Part shown: positions 45,438 through 57,258 of the stretch, in pieces
Position numbering within the stretch: the stretch's first letter is position 1
Layout: each line of letters opens with the position of its first letter
Source: Coenobita brevimanus
Taxonomy: Eukaryota > Arthropoda > Malacostraca > Decapoda > Coenobitidae
Length of the DNA: 64,000 nt
Assembly: GCA_032717465.1 (NCBI GenBank)
Contig: CM064715.1
Location: 36,566,546-36,630,545, forward strand
Direction: 5' to 3'
Program-made: the position numbers and the translations under genes
The notes under the pieces: generated by a model
What the model was told of the DNA's origin: nothing
The model's input: only the letters and a program-made list of their open reading frames with translations
Database searches by the model: none

Positions 45438-47640
45438 GAAAGGAGAAATGGATAGAATGTGTCACATTACTTTTAATATCCTCTTGCTCACGCCTCGCGA
45501 AATAAATCCCAGGTCCCTGTTTGCTATAATTCTTGCATTAATACATTGTTGCCTTGGCCTGAGGTCATTACTAACTGTAATTCCTAGATCTCTCTCGCAT
45601 TCCGATTTATTATTCTTTTAAATTATCTAAGTTGTGTATAGTATCTCCCATGGTCTTGCCTACATTATATGCTTTACATTTTTCAACGTTAAATTTCATT
45701 TGTCAATTTTTAGACCTTTTGGACAATATATACAGTAGATGTCTTTTTGAAAGTTAAGCCAGTCGTCAGTTGAGTTCATGATACACCCTATTTTTGTGTC
45801 ATTGGCGGATCTGCTTATTCAGTTAGTGATTCCTAAGTCTATGTTATTTATATTTACAGAAAATGATAAGGCAGCGAGTCCCGATCCCTATGGTACACAA
45901 CTCGATACTAATCTCCAATCCGACTTAATTTATTAATACTCTGCTTTCGCCCCTTCAGCCAGTGTTGTATTCATTTTTAGACATTGCGTCCTATACCGTA
46001 TGCTCGAAGCTTTCTAACTAACCTTTCGTGTGGGACCCTATCAAAAATTTTACGAAAGTCCAAGTAATTAATATTGTAAGCTTTATCATTAACTACCACC
46101 TTTAGAACCCCGACAAAAACGATAAGATTGTGAGGTAGGGTAGTCCTTGCCTGAATTCGTGTTGACTTCCATTTATAAAATTAAATCTTTCTAGTGTTCT
46201 CTATTTTTATTTGCTATAACAGACTAGCATTTTACCTATTATTAACTTTAGACTTATCGGACGATAATTCGACGGAGCTGAATTATCACACTTTTTAAAA
46301 AATGATTTTTTGGTCTTGCGCGCCTCTGAAACCTCTCCTGAACTTAAAGAATCATTAAATTACGATGAAACTTGCTGGCATAATTCTTCCATGGTTTCCT
46401 TTATAATTTTTGCGTATACATGTATTTTGTACGGATTTTGCTATTTTTGTTTTTTAACTTATTAATTTCTTTTATTACGTCCTCTTTACCAAGAATATTG
46501 TCTGTATTATTATCATCATTAATATTTGTTGCTTGAGGGAGCAGGTCTAGCTTTTCTTAGTGAAATCTGATACGCAGTATTGATTTAGGATATTGCACGT
46601 TTCTGTTTCAGTGGCGATTTTGCCAGATCCTGTTCTAAGAGGTCCTATCCTATCTTTGTTTTTCTTTCTTGGGGTTTTCTTTCGATTCTTAAGCAAATTT
46701 AATTTCACAGCCTCGCTTTGCATTCCGTATATCCCTCTCTACTTCGCTATTCAGAACTGTGTACCGGTTACGTAAGTGTTCCTCACCCCTTTTTATTTTT
46801 CTGCATATTCTTTTCCTTTGACCTATGAGAGATTTTAATCTGTTTTTTAACCATCTCGGTTCTTAACATGTATTCGTTCTAAGCGCTTTTGAAGGGAAAT
46901 ATCTGCCTTAGCTATTTACTAACTTATACTTCTCACTGACCGAACGGCTGCTTGGTACCGGACCTGGGTTAATCTCCGTCAACTGAACTACACGCCCACC
47001 TATATCCTGTCCCTTACCTATTACCCGAGCTTCCCCAGTAACCTGGAGCACACTGCCACCCATTTCCTGTCCTTCGTCTGTGACCTGATGTTCCTCATTT
47101 ACTGGCTTTCCCTAAAGTAATCAGTCTCCCCATGGATTATGTTTTTAAAATAAGTTCTTAATCCATCAAAATCTTCCGGATGAAATTTAGGAACGGTCGA
47201 ACGATTTTAAAAAGAACTGAATTTCTCAAATAAATTTAAACACAATTCTTCATGATCACTGTTACCGAGTAGTTCATCAACTTCTGTGTCGCTAATGACG
47301 TCTTTTCCACTGGATAAAGCCAAGTGTAGTATATTATTACCTCTAATGAGCTCCCTGATATATAGATACAGAAAATTATCCTGTATCGCCTCTAGAATTT
47401 CACTGACTGCATCCCCTGTTTGTTTTCGTCATTCTATCCTTGGCAGGCTAACATCCCGACAACAACTGCTAAGCAGGACTGTGAAGTTTTCCTAATTTCT
47501 TCCCAGAGGTATTCATTATCTGCTCTACTTAGTTTTGGAGATCTGTAAATGGCTTCTCAGACTAATTTCTTGCACGTTTTGTACATCTGAGAGAAATCAT
47601 TGTAGTCCAAGCTTTAACATATATTTCAGTCAACCTTTTC
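45438..47640 (-). pseudogene. CR1-like endonuclease-RT, main part (degraded)
   Basis: 5' to 3' on the minus strand: YRSPKLSRADNEYLWEEIRK (endonuclease, about 47500), SSGKDVISDTEVDELLGNSDHEE (the NSDHE endonuclease end, about 47280), EDFDGLRTYFKNIIHGE, then the linker GEEHLRNRYTVLNSEVERD (about 46770). RT shows LDFRKIFDRVPHERLVRKLRA (about 46000-46060) and LGITVSNDLRPRQQC (about 45570). CR1-type elements have exactly this RVPHERLL-like box. Frameshifts and stops are many. Confidence 0.78.
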
Positions 47641-48340
47641 CCTAATACAGATTGAATAAAGTATATTATTCAGACTAAAAACAAACGATTTTTCTATTAA
47701 AAAAAAAAAAACAATGATCGAATTAAGACCGAGGTGATGACGAGAAAATAAAGAACATAATTTGAATCAAAGACATTACTAAATAATCGCTATAACCCTC
47801 TATGAAATAAATTTCATAGCAGTTATTATATAACAAATCTCCCTATTTACATTTCTTTGTAATACTGAAATCAATATGACACATATCTACTGTATGAAGG
47901 TAACATATCTGCGAGAAAGTTACCGAAACAGTAATGTCGCAGTATTAAAATGAATTCATAATGTAAGAATTCACACACATGAATTATAACATACCGTACA
48001 TAATGCATAACACGTAGCATTATTACTGCTATAATAACACTGTTTTGATTTCACAGTGCCGTGATTATTGAAATGGAAGGAAGAGTTATTTTCATATATG
48101 GGTAAAGCTCTTCTATATATAAATACATTTCAGTAGTCGGAGTATGCAGTATTATACATGGATATCTCAGACTTACTATACGGTAGATAATATTTTGCTC
48201 TAACTCCTTACAAACATTTTCTTGTTTACATATTACCCTTCGTTAAAATATCGTTGAATAACAACCCTTGGACGCGATTCACTTACTACATTCACAAGAC
48301 TCTCTTGGAGTATCTTGAAAATAAATACTGTATCATAGTA
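47641..48340. other. No gene seen (AT-rich)
   Basis: No coding similarity or repeats shared with the rest of the window were recognised. Confidence 0.55.
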
Positions 48341-48630
48341 CCATCACTTTTGTCGAAATTTCTTAAAATGATTTGGATGCTACATACTATCATCATTTTC
48401 TGTGGAAACTTAAAAAAAAAAAAAAAAAAAATGGATTCGATACTTCACACCTCCATCATTTTCTGTGGAATTTTTTTTTTTCTTAAATGGTATGAATGTT
48501 ACTTGGTACCATTAGTTTTTGTTGAAATTTCAAAATATTGTGAAATTGTTACTTGCTACAATCATTTTTGTGGAAATTTCCAATGCTGACCACTTTGTTA
48601 CTATTTACCATCATCATTTTCCCCCCTGGG
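48340..48630 (+). repeat. Diverged ~50-bp tandem array, left part
   Basis: Units resembling TACTTGCTACCATCATTTTTGTGGAAATTT recur at about 48389, 48453, 48507, 48561 and 48609. The array continues at 51820-52110 beyond the inserted RTE-1. Confidence 0.7.
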
Positions 48631-51600
48631 GGTAGGGGGGGGGGTTCAAGAATACTCCCCCAGTATCCCTGCTTGTCGTAAAAGGCGACCAAAAGGGTTG
48701 GCGAAGGGTTAGTGCCTCTCCCGGGAAAACAACTAACTAAAAAAACAAACAAGAAGCCTCGGACAAGGACTGACCAAACGATGACGACCCAGGACCGGAC
48801 AAAGGACTTGGTAATGGCTACATGGAATGTAAGAGGAGCGAATGATGAGGTGAAAGAGAGAGAGATTGTCCAGGTGCTTGAGGGTGCAAAAGTGGATGTA
48901 TGTGGAATGAATGAAACAAAATGGAGAGGAGAAAGTGTGAGAGAATGGGAGTATGGATGGGGTATATGTGCAGGAGTAGGTGAGAATGAGAGGGCAAAGG
49001 AAGGAGTATGTATAGTTGTGAGTAAAAGATGGAAGAAGAGCATTAGACAGTATGGATCAGTTGGGTCAAGGATTGTGTGGGTAAAGTTGAAAGTTGGAAT
49101 ACAAATGTGGGCGATTGTGTGTGTGTATGCGCCAACGCAAGATCGTGCTAGCAGAGTGAGAGAAGAGTTCTGGACAAATGTGGGAGTGTGCATGGAAAAG
49201 TTTGGAAGGAATGAGAGAGTGTTTTTGATCGGTGATATAATGGTAAAGTAGGGAATGTGAAGGTGGATGGAATAGTTGGTGAAGTGGGGTGTGCCTGCTG
49301 AGATAGATGAGAATGGCAGTGCGTTAGTGGACACTTGTGCTGGGAGGGGGTTGGTGATAGCCAATACCCTCTTCAGGCATAAAATGATCCACAGGTATAC
49401 ATGGCGAGTGATGAGATGGGTGGGTGGTGAACTGAATGAAAGGAAGGCAATGATTGATTATGTGTGTGTGGATGAAAGGATGTGAAGATGTGCAATGGAT
49501 GCAAGAGCTTATAGAGGTTGAGGGAGTGGACTTTCTGACCACTACTTGGTGGTGGCCAGAATTAGGATCCAAGTAAGATGGAGGAATAGAAGAAGGGAAA
49601 GACGAGAGGAAGGAGTAGTTGTAAGGAGAGTGGAAAGGTTACAAGAGGATGAGAAAAAGGCAGAGTATAAAAGAGAAGTGGAGGAACGATTGGGCAAATA
49701 TGAATTGGAGCAGATGGGGGACGTGGAAGGTGTGTGCAGGATATTTACAGAAGAAATATGTGCAGCATGTGATGTGGTGTGTGGGAGGAAGAGAAGACGG
49801 AGGGGGGTGCAAGGAACAGCGTGGTGGACTGAAGAGGTGAGACAGGCTGTGGCACAAAAGAAGAAAGCATACAATGAATGGATGAGAAATAGGGGCGTGG
49901 AAGAAGTTGAGAGGCGGAAGAGAGAGTTATATGTGAAAGAAAGAGAGAGGTGAAAAGATTAGTAAGAGAAAGTAAGAAGAGAGTGGAAGAGGAATTTGGA
50001 AGGAATTTGAGTGTAAAGTGGGAGGACTGTAAGAAAATGTTCTGGAACGAGGTGAAGACAGTAAGACAGGGTAGAAGTAAGGTTAGCAGGGGAGTGAAAG
50101 ATAAAAATGGTAGATTACTTGTGGAGAAGGGAGAAAAAGTGAGCAGATGGAGAGAACACTTTAAGGAATTGTTGAACATACAGGATGGAAGTAATGCGAG
50201 TATAAGTGGCTGGGGAATGGCTGGGAGAAGGAGGGAGGTGAGAAGACAGGAAGAAATCAGTAGGATAGAAGTTGTGGAAGCAATGAAGAAAGTTAAATTG
50301 GGGAAAGCCCCAGGAATTGATGGACTGTGTGGTGAAATGCTGAAGCATGGGGGAGAGATAGTAGTAAATTGGATGTGGAAGATGTGCAGATTGGCCTGGG
50401 AGGAAGGTAGGGTCCCGGATTGGAAGTCAGGTATAATTATTCCCTTGTACAAAGGAAAAGGGGAAAAAGAAGTGTGTGGTAATCATAAGGGCATTTGTCT
50501 TCTTAGTATAATAGGAAAAGTGTATGGTAGGATACTTATAGAAAGAGTTAGAGAAAGAACAGAGAAATTAGTTGGAGAAGAACAGGGAGGCTTTAGGAAG
50601 GGAAGAGGTTGTGTAGATCAGATATTCATTCTTAGATCTTTAGTGGAAAAGTTTCTAGAGAAGTGAAAGAAGTTGTAAGCGGCTTTCATGGATCTGGAGA
50701 AAGCATATGACAGGGTGGATAGACAAGGATTGTGGAAAGTATTAAGAATATATGGAGTAGATGGGAAGTTGTTGAACGCTGTGAAGAGTATGTGTGATGG
50801 TGCTAAGGCTGCAGTGCGTGTGGATGGTGAACTAAGTGAATTTTTCTCTTTGGAGGTTGGGTTGAAACTGGGATGTGTCATGTCTCCATGGTTGTTCAAT
50901 CTGTACATGAATGGGGTAATAAAAGAGGTTCAAGGTAGGGTAGTGGATGTTGGAGTGGCCCTGGTGAGAGAGGATAGTGTTTGGAAACTCCCTGTACTGT
51001 TGTTTGCAGATGATACTGTGATGTTGAGTGAAGACGAAGGGGAGCTGCAAGGCTTGGTGCATGAGTTTGGGAGAGTGTGTAAGAAACGGAATCTAAAGGT
51101 GAATGTAGGGAAGAGTAAAGTGATGGTCTTTGAGGGAGGTGAAGTCAATGAATGTACAGCGAGGTTGGATGGTGAGGAATTGGAAAATGTGAGTACGTTT
51201 AAGTACTTGGGTAATGTGATGAGTAAGGATGGAGGTTTGGAGGGTGAAGTGCTTGAAAGGGTACAGCAGGGAAGAAGGTTGCTGGTTCTTTGAAAGCAAT
51301 AAGAAACAGGGAAGTGAGCATGGAAGTGAAAAAGTTACTACATGACAGTATTTTGATACCAACTCTAACGTATGGAAGTGAAGCTTGGACGTTGTTGGAA
51401 GGACACAAGTCAAGAGTGAGAACAGTGGAAATGAGTTATTTAAGAGGAGCCTGTGGAGTCACATGGAGAGACAGGCTGACGAATGAGGATATAAAGGAGC
51501 GTTGTGGTGTGGATGTGGATGTGATAGGAAGCGTTATGAGGAACACACTGAGGTGGTTTGGCCACGTGGAGATGATGGAGGGTGAAAGACTGACGAAGAG

Positions 51601-51815
51601 ATTGTATGTGAGTGAGGTGGAGGGGGGAAGAGGGAGGGGGAGGCAGAGGATGAGATGGAGGGATGGGGTGGAGAGGTATATGAGAGAGGGGGATGTGAGT
51701 TGGGAGCAGGGCAGTGAAATGGCGGGGGACAGGGCGACGTGGAGGAGATTTGTTTGTGGCCACCCCAAACGGGATTGAGGCGTCTGGCAATAGAAGATAG
51801 ATAGATAGATTTTTA
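48631..51815 (+). mobile_element. RTE-1 copy, near full length
   Basis: About 3.2 kb. The 5' end GGGGGTTCAAGAATACTCCCCCAG..TGCTTGTCGTAAAAGGCGACC is a form I know from arthropod RTE elements. It is followed by GGGTTAGTGCCTCTCCCGGG, endonuclease, RT, C-terminal region and the tail GTCTGGCAATAGAAGATAGATAGATAGAT. There is no ORF1. It split a ~50-bp tandem array. This is the best reference for the other RTE-1 fragments here, although the first 60 bases differ from the hairpin-type 5' end at 23086. Confidence 0.88.
48712..51778 (+). pseudogene. RTE-1 endonuclease-reverse transcriptase, few frameshifts
   Basis: Endonuclease (48712-49560): MATWNVRGANDE, MNETKWRGE, IVCVYAPTQDR, RVFLIGDI, GLSDHYLVVARI in shifted frame. 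Linker to about 50260. RT: KAPGIDGLCGEML, DWKSGIIIPLYKGKG, EEQGGFRKGRGCVDQIF, AAFMDLEKAYDRVD, LKLGCVMSPWLFNLYMNGV, PVLLFADDTVMLSEDEGEL (catalytic FADD about 51005), KVNVGKSKVMVF, FKYLGNVMSKDGGL. C-terminus: [57 protein letters not shown], stop 51776. Six overlapping frames mean about five indels, with one stop near 50664. It was a single protein of about 1000 residues. Confidence 0.9.
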
Positions 51816-51819
51816 AATC

Positions 51820-52110
51820 TATAATTGACCAACAAAATATTAGTTGCTACTATCAACTTTTGCTGTAATGTAAAATACTGATCAGATTGTTATTGATTAC
51901 CATCATTTTTCGTGGAAGTTTTTAAAATGGTTTGAATGTAATGCAATACCATAATTTTTTGTGAAATTTCCATTGTTGTCAGATTCTTACTTGCTACCAT
52001 CATTTTTTGCGGAAATGTTTAATATTGACCAAATTGTTGCTTTCTATCATCAATTTTTGTTGAAATACTAATATGGAACAAAATGCTACTTGCTGCAATC
52101 AAGTGAGGTT
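51820..52110 (+). repeat. Diverged ~50-bp tandem array, right part
   Basis: Units TACTTGCTACCATCATTTTTTGCGGAAAT and relatives at about 51850, 51901, 51949, 51996 and 52046, spaced 47-51 bases. They continue the array left of the RTE-1 insertion. Confidence 0.7.
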
Positions 52111-52790
52111 GTCCACGGGATGGCACGCTGAATTGCTTCTGAAGCCCAAACGGAGGGCACTGAATGATTAAAGATCTGCAGTTTTTCCTTTGGACTTCAG
52201 GCGCTATTTAGCGCCCACTTGATTAAATCTCTTTAACCACGATTTTCATAGGTTAACTGAAATGAAAAATGCAACATTTCACGTAATGCCTGTCACTGTC
52301 GATATTTTGTTTGCTTGTTCTGGAAATATATTTTAATGTGACTATGTCTTTCGAGAATCTGTCACTGCACAGTTTGTATGCCTGTATCTGGTGTATTGTG
52401 CTGTTAATCTTGTCAGTGCTGTGTTTTGGTGTCACAGAGTAAGGCGCTGTGGGGAAAAAAAAAAAAAAAAAGGAAAAAGAACGTGTATATTATAAAAACC
52501 TGTCTCAATATTTTACCAAATTTGGTATTATAAGTTAATTTGTCCAGAACTCTTATGTTATGGCACTGTTGCCAGAGAATGCCAAGGAGCTATTGACCTA
52601 AACAATGCATACCTCATTTTCTTCTGTTTCCTTGTTTTGTTTTCTCTTCTGGATTCTATCCCATCTTCAGGGATAAGGTAAAATTGGAGTAAGCTAACGA
52701 TGGAAATACCTGTGGCAAACTGACAGTATTGATATAATCCTTTTGTCGGTATCTTTAGTATGTTCTTCTCAGGGCTAATATATCAATTTT
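52111..52790. other. No gene seen
   Basis: Contains an A-run at 52455-52472. A few short frames lack any recognisable similarity. Confidence 0.55.
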
Positions 52791-52799
52791 GTCTGTTTG

Positions 52800-53110
52800 C
52801 CAATCTATCTATCATCCAACCTTGTTTTCCCAGCCAGGAATGTTAGGGCGCGAGGCTAGATTACTCAGTCACAACACTTAAGGTGAGGATGACAAGTCAC
52901 TTTCCCCCATTAAGTGGCATTATGTGAGCAATAAACCCCATATATTCCATGGTACCAATCCCTTGTGGATCCATTTGGTTGGAGCACCTTAACCCACTAG
53001 TGCACCAGGCATCATTTGATTATATGGTTACCGCGGAACAAACTGTAGTGTATAGTTTCCTGTGTTACAGGAAACTATACACTACATTCGGTGTAGTCCC
53101 CTAAATGCAG
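52800..53110 (-). mobile_element. RTE-1-associated hairpin module, copy E
   Basis: Shares GAGCAATAAACCCCA, TTGGTTGGAGCACC..AACCCACTAGTGCACCAGGC and ATTTGATTATATGGTTACC with copy D (58245-58741), then ends in the hairpin. The element is short, has no coding capacity and lies in the same orientation as copy D. Confidence 0.6.
53044..53086. other. Perfect 20-bp hairpin, copy E
   Basis: Arms 53044-53063 and 53067-53086 are perfect complements with the 3-base loop GTT. The inner part (GTTTCCTGT/ACAGGAAAC) equals the other copies. The outer part (TGTAGTGTATA) does not, yet it pairs on both sides. Confidence 0.95.
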
Positions 53111-53274
53111 CACTCTTTCTAGTGAGAGTACGGGATAATGGACACTCCCACCAATCACTCACTCTGAATGAGAGATGCATTTGACTACCTGGTAACTTGT
53201 AAGCGAAAGCCACAAGATATTCGAAGCACCATAACTATGTACTATATTTAAGTATTCACCTTTTGTATCTCCCC

Positions 53275-53276
<2 letters not shown>

Positions 53277-53325
<49 letters not shown>
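53277..53325. repeat. (TA)n microsatellite
   Basis: TA units adjoining the 3' end of the minus-strand LINE B fragment. Confidence 0.95.
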
Positions 53326-53327
<2 letters not shown>

Positions 53328-54192
53328 AGAAAGAAGGAATCAAAGGCCAGGGGCCAGCAAAATTACCGTTCCTTCCAAGAAAAAACAAAAACAATACAAA
53401 AGAGAGCCAAATTCAGGATCCGTTCATTTCGAGATGCCTGGACACACTTCGTTTGAAAGACTGGAGATCATAGGAAGTAGGAAATGCAGACAGAGTGAGT
53501 CAGTTCCTGAGCTGACCTGTTGCATAAATAAAGGACTGTGAGTAACGGTTAACTTCCGCATTAGAAAGTTGGACAGAAAAGGGATGAGAGTTTGTTGCTA
53601 GACGGGTGCTACGCACCCGTCGTAAAGGTGGAGGGATGCAAGCAGACAGTTCAGAGAAGCAGTGACCATTGAAGTAGCAATAGAAAAGAGATAAAGATGC
53701 AACAGTGCGGCGAAGAGATAGAGGTTGAAGGGAGCCATTAAGAGAAGGAGAGTTGATGAGACTAAAAGCCTTTGACTCCATCCTATTGAGAAGAGCTTTA
53801 TGTGGGGAGCCTCCCCACACATGAGAGTTGTACTCTACACAGGTGCGAATAAAACCCGTGTATAAAGTCAACAACTGTGCAGGGTAAAGAAGGTACGGAG
53901 TCGGCTTATAGAACTCCTAATCTTTTGAAAGCAGATTTTACAAGAGATGCAATATGATCTTTCCAAGATAAGTCCCGAGTGAATGAAACCCCAAGCATGT
54001 TCAAGGATGATGTAGGATTGAGCTGGATATTATTAAACATAAGTGGGTACTTCTGTGGAAGATTGTTTTGGGTTGATAGGTGTAAAAACTGAGCTTTTGA
54101 TGCATTAAAAACAAGATTATTTTTACCCCAGTCAGAGATACGAGCCAAGTCAGACATTAGGTGTGCCATAGCCTCATCCCTTGTTTGTTGAA

Positions 54193-54195
<3 letters not shown>
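53326..54195 (-). mobile_element. LINE B copy 2, 3' fragment
   Basis: Minus strand: AMAHLMSDLARISDWGKNNLVF (about 54110-54169), NNIQLNPTSSLNMLGVSFTRDLSWKD, TGFIRTCVEYNSHVWGG and RRVRSTRLATNS, ending in GGCCTTTGATTCCTTCTTTCTTAC next to (TA)n instead of poly(A). Only the end of RT and the C-terminal region are present. At its other side (TA)n separates it from LINE B copy 3 in opposite orientation. Confidence 0.88.

Positions 54196-54278
<83 letters not shown>
54196..54278. repeat. (TA)n microsatellite between inverted LINE B copies
   Basis: TA units with one TTTATA interruption. Confidence 0.95.
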
Positions 54279-54280
<2 letters not shown>

Positions 54281-55683
54281 TTTTCCCTGGAATGATTATT
54301 GCTTCCATGGCCGGGAGCCATCAGAGTTTGCCTTGCGCATTATGAAGGTTATTCTCTCGGGTATGGAAGCATACATTCTTTTCTCGTATTCTTTTTCTAA
54401 CGCAAGAAAGCCTTGGTTTAATCACGCTTGTTCTAATGCTGCCTGCAACAAGGAGAGGGCCTACAAAAGGTACCGGAGCCAACCCATCCCTGAATCACAT
54501 CATCATTACGTTTCTGCCCGGAATCGTGCTAAGTCTGTTCTTCTCTCTGCTAAAAATAATTTCATCCGTACTAAATGCTCTCAACTCTCCAACTCGAATT
54601 CTTCCCTCTCCTTCTGTCACCTTGCCAAGAACCTTTCTGTCAATTTTACCTTATCATCCTTCCCTTTTCTTTTCTACTCCGATGGTTCTGTAGCTATTTC
54701 TTCTACTGATAAAGCAGATCTCTTCACTCAGACTCTCTCCTCCAATTCCACCTTAGACGATTCTGGTGCTGTTCCTCCATCACTTCCCCCCTCTGACTTC
54801 CTCATGGCTGACATTAAAATTTCTTCAGCTGATGTATTTTCTGCCATCACGTGCCTCTATACTAACAAGGCATATGGGCCTGATGGAGTCCCTCCTGTTG
54901 TTCTCAAGAACTGTGCTTCTGTGCTTACACTCTGCCTAAGTAAACTCTTTCGCATTTGTCAGTCAACTTGTACCTTTCCTTCTTGCTGGAAGTTTGCTCT
55001 CATTCAGCCAGTCCCAAAGAAGGGTGACCATTCGCAACCCTCTAACTATCGTCCAATTGCCTTAACATCCTGTATTTCAAAAGTTCTCGAGTCAATTCTT
55101 AATAGAAAAATTTTAAGGCATCTTTCCTATCACAACCTTCTTTCTGACCGTCAGTACGAGTTCCGTAAGGGACACTCCACTGGCGATTTTCTCACCTACC
55201 TTTCAGACTCCTGGTCATCCTCCTTTCGGGACTTTGGCGAAAGCTTTGCCATTACACTTGACATCTCAAAGGCTTTCAATCGAGTCTGGCATAAATCTTT
55301 AATTTTACAAACTGCCCTCTTACGGTTTCTGTCATTCTATCTGTGCCTTCATCGCTAGCTTCTTTTCTGGTCGTTCTATAGCCGCTGTTGTAGACTGCCA
55401 TCGTTCTTCTCCTAGATCTATCAACGGTGGTGTTCCCCAGGGTTGTGTCCTATCACCAACTCTCTTCCTTTTATTCATCAATGACCTTCTAAGTTGTACA
55501 TCTAACCCTATCCACTCATTCGCTGATGATTTCACCCTTTATCTTTCCATTCGGGTCCCGCAACGCCCATCTCAGCAGTTACTTAAACAAACAAGGGATG
55601 AGGCTATGGCACACCTAATGTCTGACTTGGCTTGTATCTCTGACTGGGGTAAAAATAATCTTGTTTTTTTTGCATCTGACTCA

Positions 55684-56034
55684 TTTTTTTTTTTTTTTTT
55701 TTTGTCCGACACCGGGCATAGGCTTCACAGCCTGCTTTCAAGGCCCAGCAGCCCTCCTACGTACCGCACACCTCAACATGTTACAACTTCGGCGCTAACA
55801 CCCACCGTCTATACTGAATACATGCTAGGGCTGTCTCATACAGGACTGATGTATTGGTATTACCGTTTTTATTATTATTTTTTTTTTTACAACATGTCAG
55901 CGGGTCTTCTGGTGGATCAGTAAAGTCTGATTTTTATGAAATTCAAATCCTTAAACTGTTCCCTGCCCCAGCTGGATTTGAACCCGGGTACGTAAGGACT
56001 ACAAGCCACCTCTCTACCGATTGAGCCACCGCCT
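55684..56034 (-). mobile_element. tRNA-derived SINE (SINE-2) with poly(A)
   Basis: The minus strand starts GGGGGAGGCGGTGGCTCAATCGG with a good A box (TGGCTCAATCGG, 56017-56028) and B box (GGTTCAAATCC, 55974-55984), the spacing of a tRNA. A 250-base body and an A20 tail follow (T run 55684-55703). It interrupts LINE B copy 3, apparently with loss of about 20-30 bases of LINE at the junction. Different family from SINE-1 at 33787. Confidence 0.82.
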
Positions 56035-56238
56035 CCCCCAACCTATCAACCCAACAAAATCTTCCACAGGTATACCCACTAATGTTTAATAATATCCAGC
56101 TTAATCCTGCATCATCCTTGAACATGCTTGGGGTTTCATTTACTCGGAATTTATCTTGGAAAGATCATATTACATCTCTTGTAAAATCTGCTTCCTAGAG
56201 ATTAGGTGTGCTAAGCCGACTTCATTCCTTCTTTACCC

Positions 56239-56241
56239 CTG
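56239..56241 (+). repeat. Harbinger target-site duplication, left copy
   Basis: CTG before the element and CTG at 57621-57623 after it. LINE B copy 2 shows the empty site as ..ACCCTGCACAGTTGTTGAC. Three bases is the PIF/Harbinger length. Confidence 0.8.
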
Positions 56242-56437
56242 GGCCCATATTCTACAAACCGTCATAGCTAAGTCCGTTGTACATATCTAAACAAAATGGC
56301 GCATTTTAGACATAACTCTGTCAGAAACTCTTATGGTCGACCATAAACTCCTATGGACGACCATAAAAAGACGCGGGATGCTATGTTTGGGTTCACTCTG
56401 TTTTAACGCCGCCTATGACCGTCAGAAGTGTGTCAAC

Positions 56438-56845
56438 ATGGCCGCACCAAAGCAAGAAGATCCCCAGCCGAGGAATATTTTCCGAAGAAGGGACGTGCTT
56501 AACGAGCTCAGTGATGCTGAGCTTATTAAGAGATACTGGCTAGACAGGGACGGTATTTTGTATGTCACCAATCTTGTGAGGGAAGCCTTATCGAGTGACA
56601 CCAAGAGGAGAAACCCACTCACCCCGGAGCTTAAGGTCATCATAACACTACGTTATCTTGCTACCGGAAAAATGCAAATGTGCAGCAGCGACGACCTCGG
56701 CCCATCACAACCCGCCATCAGCAGAGCCATCACCCAGACCATTGACGCCCTTGCAGACATAAACATTATCAAGCAGTTTATCAGTTTTCCCACCACCCAA
56801 CAAGTTACTGAGGCGAACAAGGCAGACTTCTTCAGCGGTTATTAA
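56438..56845 (+). pseudogene. Harbinger transposase (HARBI1-like), N-terminal part
   Basis: From ATG 56438 (MAAPKQEDPQ) it reads FRRRDVLNELSDAELIKRYW, LDRDGILYVTNLVREAL, NPLTPELKVIITLRYLATGK, LGPSQPAISRAITQTIDAL, IIKQFISFP, then stops at 56845. This is the helical DNA-binding part and the start of the DDE domain of HARBI1-type transposases. About 135 of an expected 350 or so residues are present and no catalytic Asp or Glu is retained. The longer upstream frame from 56333 runs through terminal-repeat sequence, so the ATG at 56438 is preferred. Confidence 0.88.
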
Positions 56846-57087
56846 ATGATGCAGATCTGACAGATGGTATCTTTTTCCTTTCATAGACTAGGGAGTAAAT
56901 ATGGCACACAGTGTTAAGGAAATGGAAGGCATACTTCGTACTAAATAAACAATTAAAAAGGTTTAGAAGACTTGCATACCTTTGAATCGATTTACATTAA
57001 TTGTGAAGTACTATGAATCAAGGTAGGATTGCATCAATTGATATAAGTTGATGTTGATTCAGGTATAGTTAACTTGACCTAAAGCCT

Positions 57088-57258
57088 TTAAACAATATAT
57101 TCCACCAGTAAAGTAATATGTTTCTTTTGATTGGAGACACCGACATTTTTGAAATTCTTTCTCAGTATATGGACTTCGTCCCTATACAACATTGCAAGCT
57201 GGAGAGGTTCATCTTCTCCCCAGTTTGCTTTCCTTTGCCGCTTAGCTTGGGGTTCCAT
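57088..57258 (-). pseudogene. Harbinger Myb/SANT-like partner protein, N-terminal remnant
   Basis: A 56-residue minus-strand frame, MEPQAKRQRKANWGEDEPLQ at the start, then LAMLYRDEVHILRKNF, VGVSNQKKH. The pattern (basic start, N-W-x-E-D/E-E, L-A-x-L-Y, L-x-x-x-F, G-V-x-x-Q-K-K) fits the Myb/SANT trihelix protein that PIF/Harbinger elements encode to help the transposase enter the nucleus and bind the ends. After KKH the similarity stops and the frame ends nine residues later, so the rest is lost or lay beyond an intron. Confidence 0.72.

Larger units (their letters stand above)
42422..47640 (-). mobile_element. CR1-like LINE copy 1, interrupted by LINE B
   Basis: Minus strand. Pieces 47640-45438 (endonuclease, linker, most of RT) and 42897-42422 (RT C-terminus and 3' end) flank the LINE B copy at 42898-45437. 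The 3' end has a short poly(A) (T run 42421-42438). The same family is found on the plus strand at 62385-64000. Confidence 0.8.

Noticed and set aside
56438..56845. Host HARBI1 gene
   Set aside because: Enclosed by Harbinger terminal repeats and a 3-bp duplication, and truncated before the catalytic domain.
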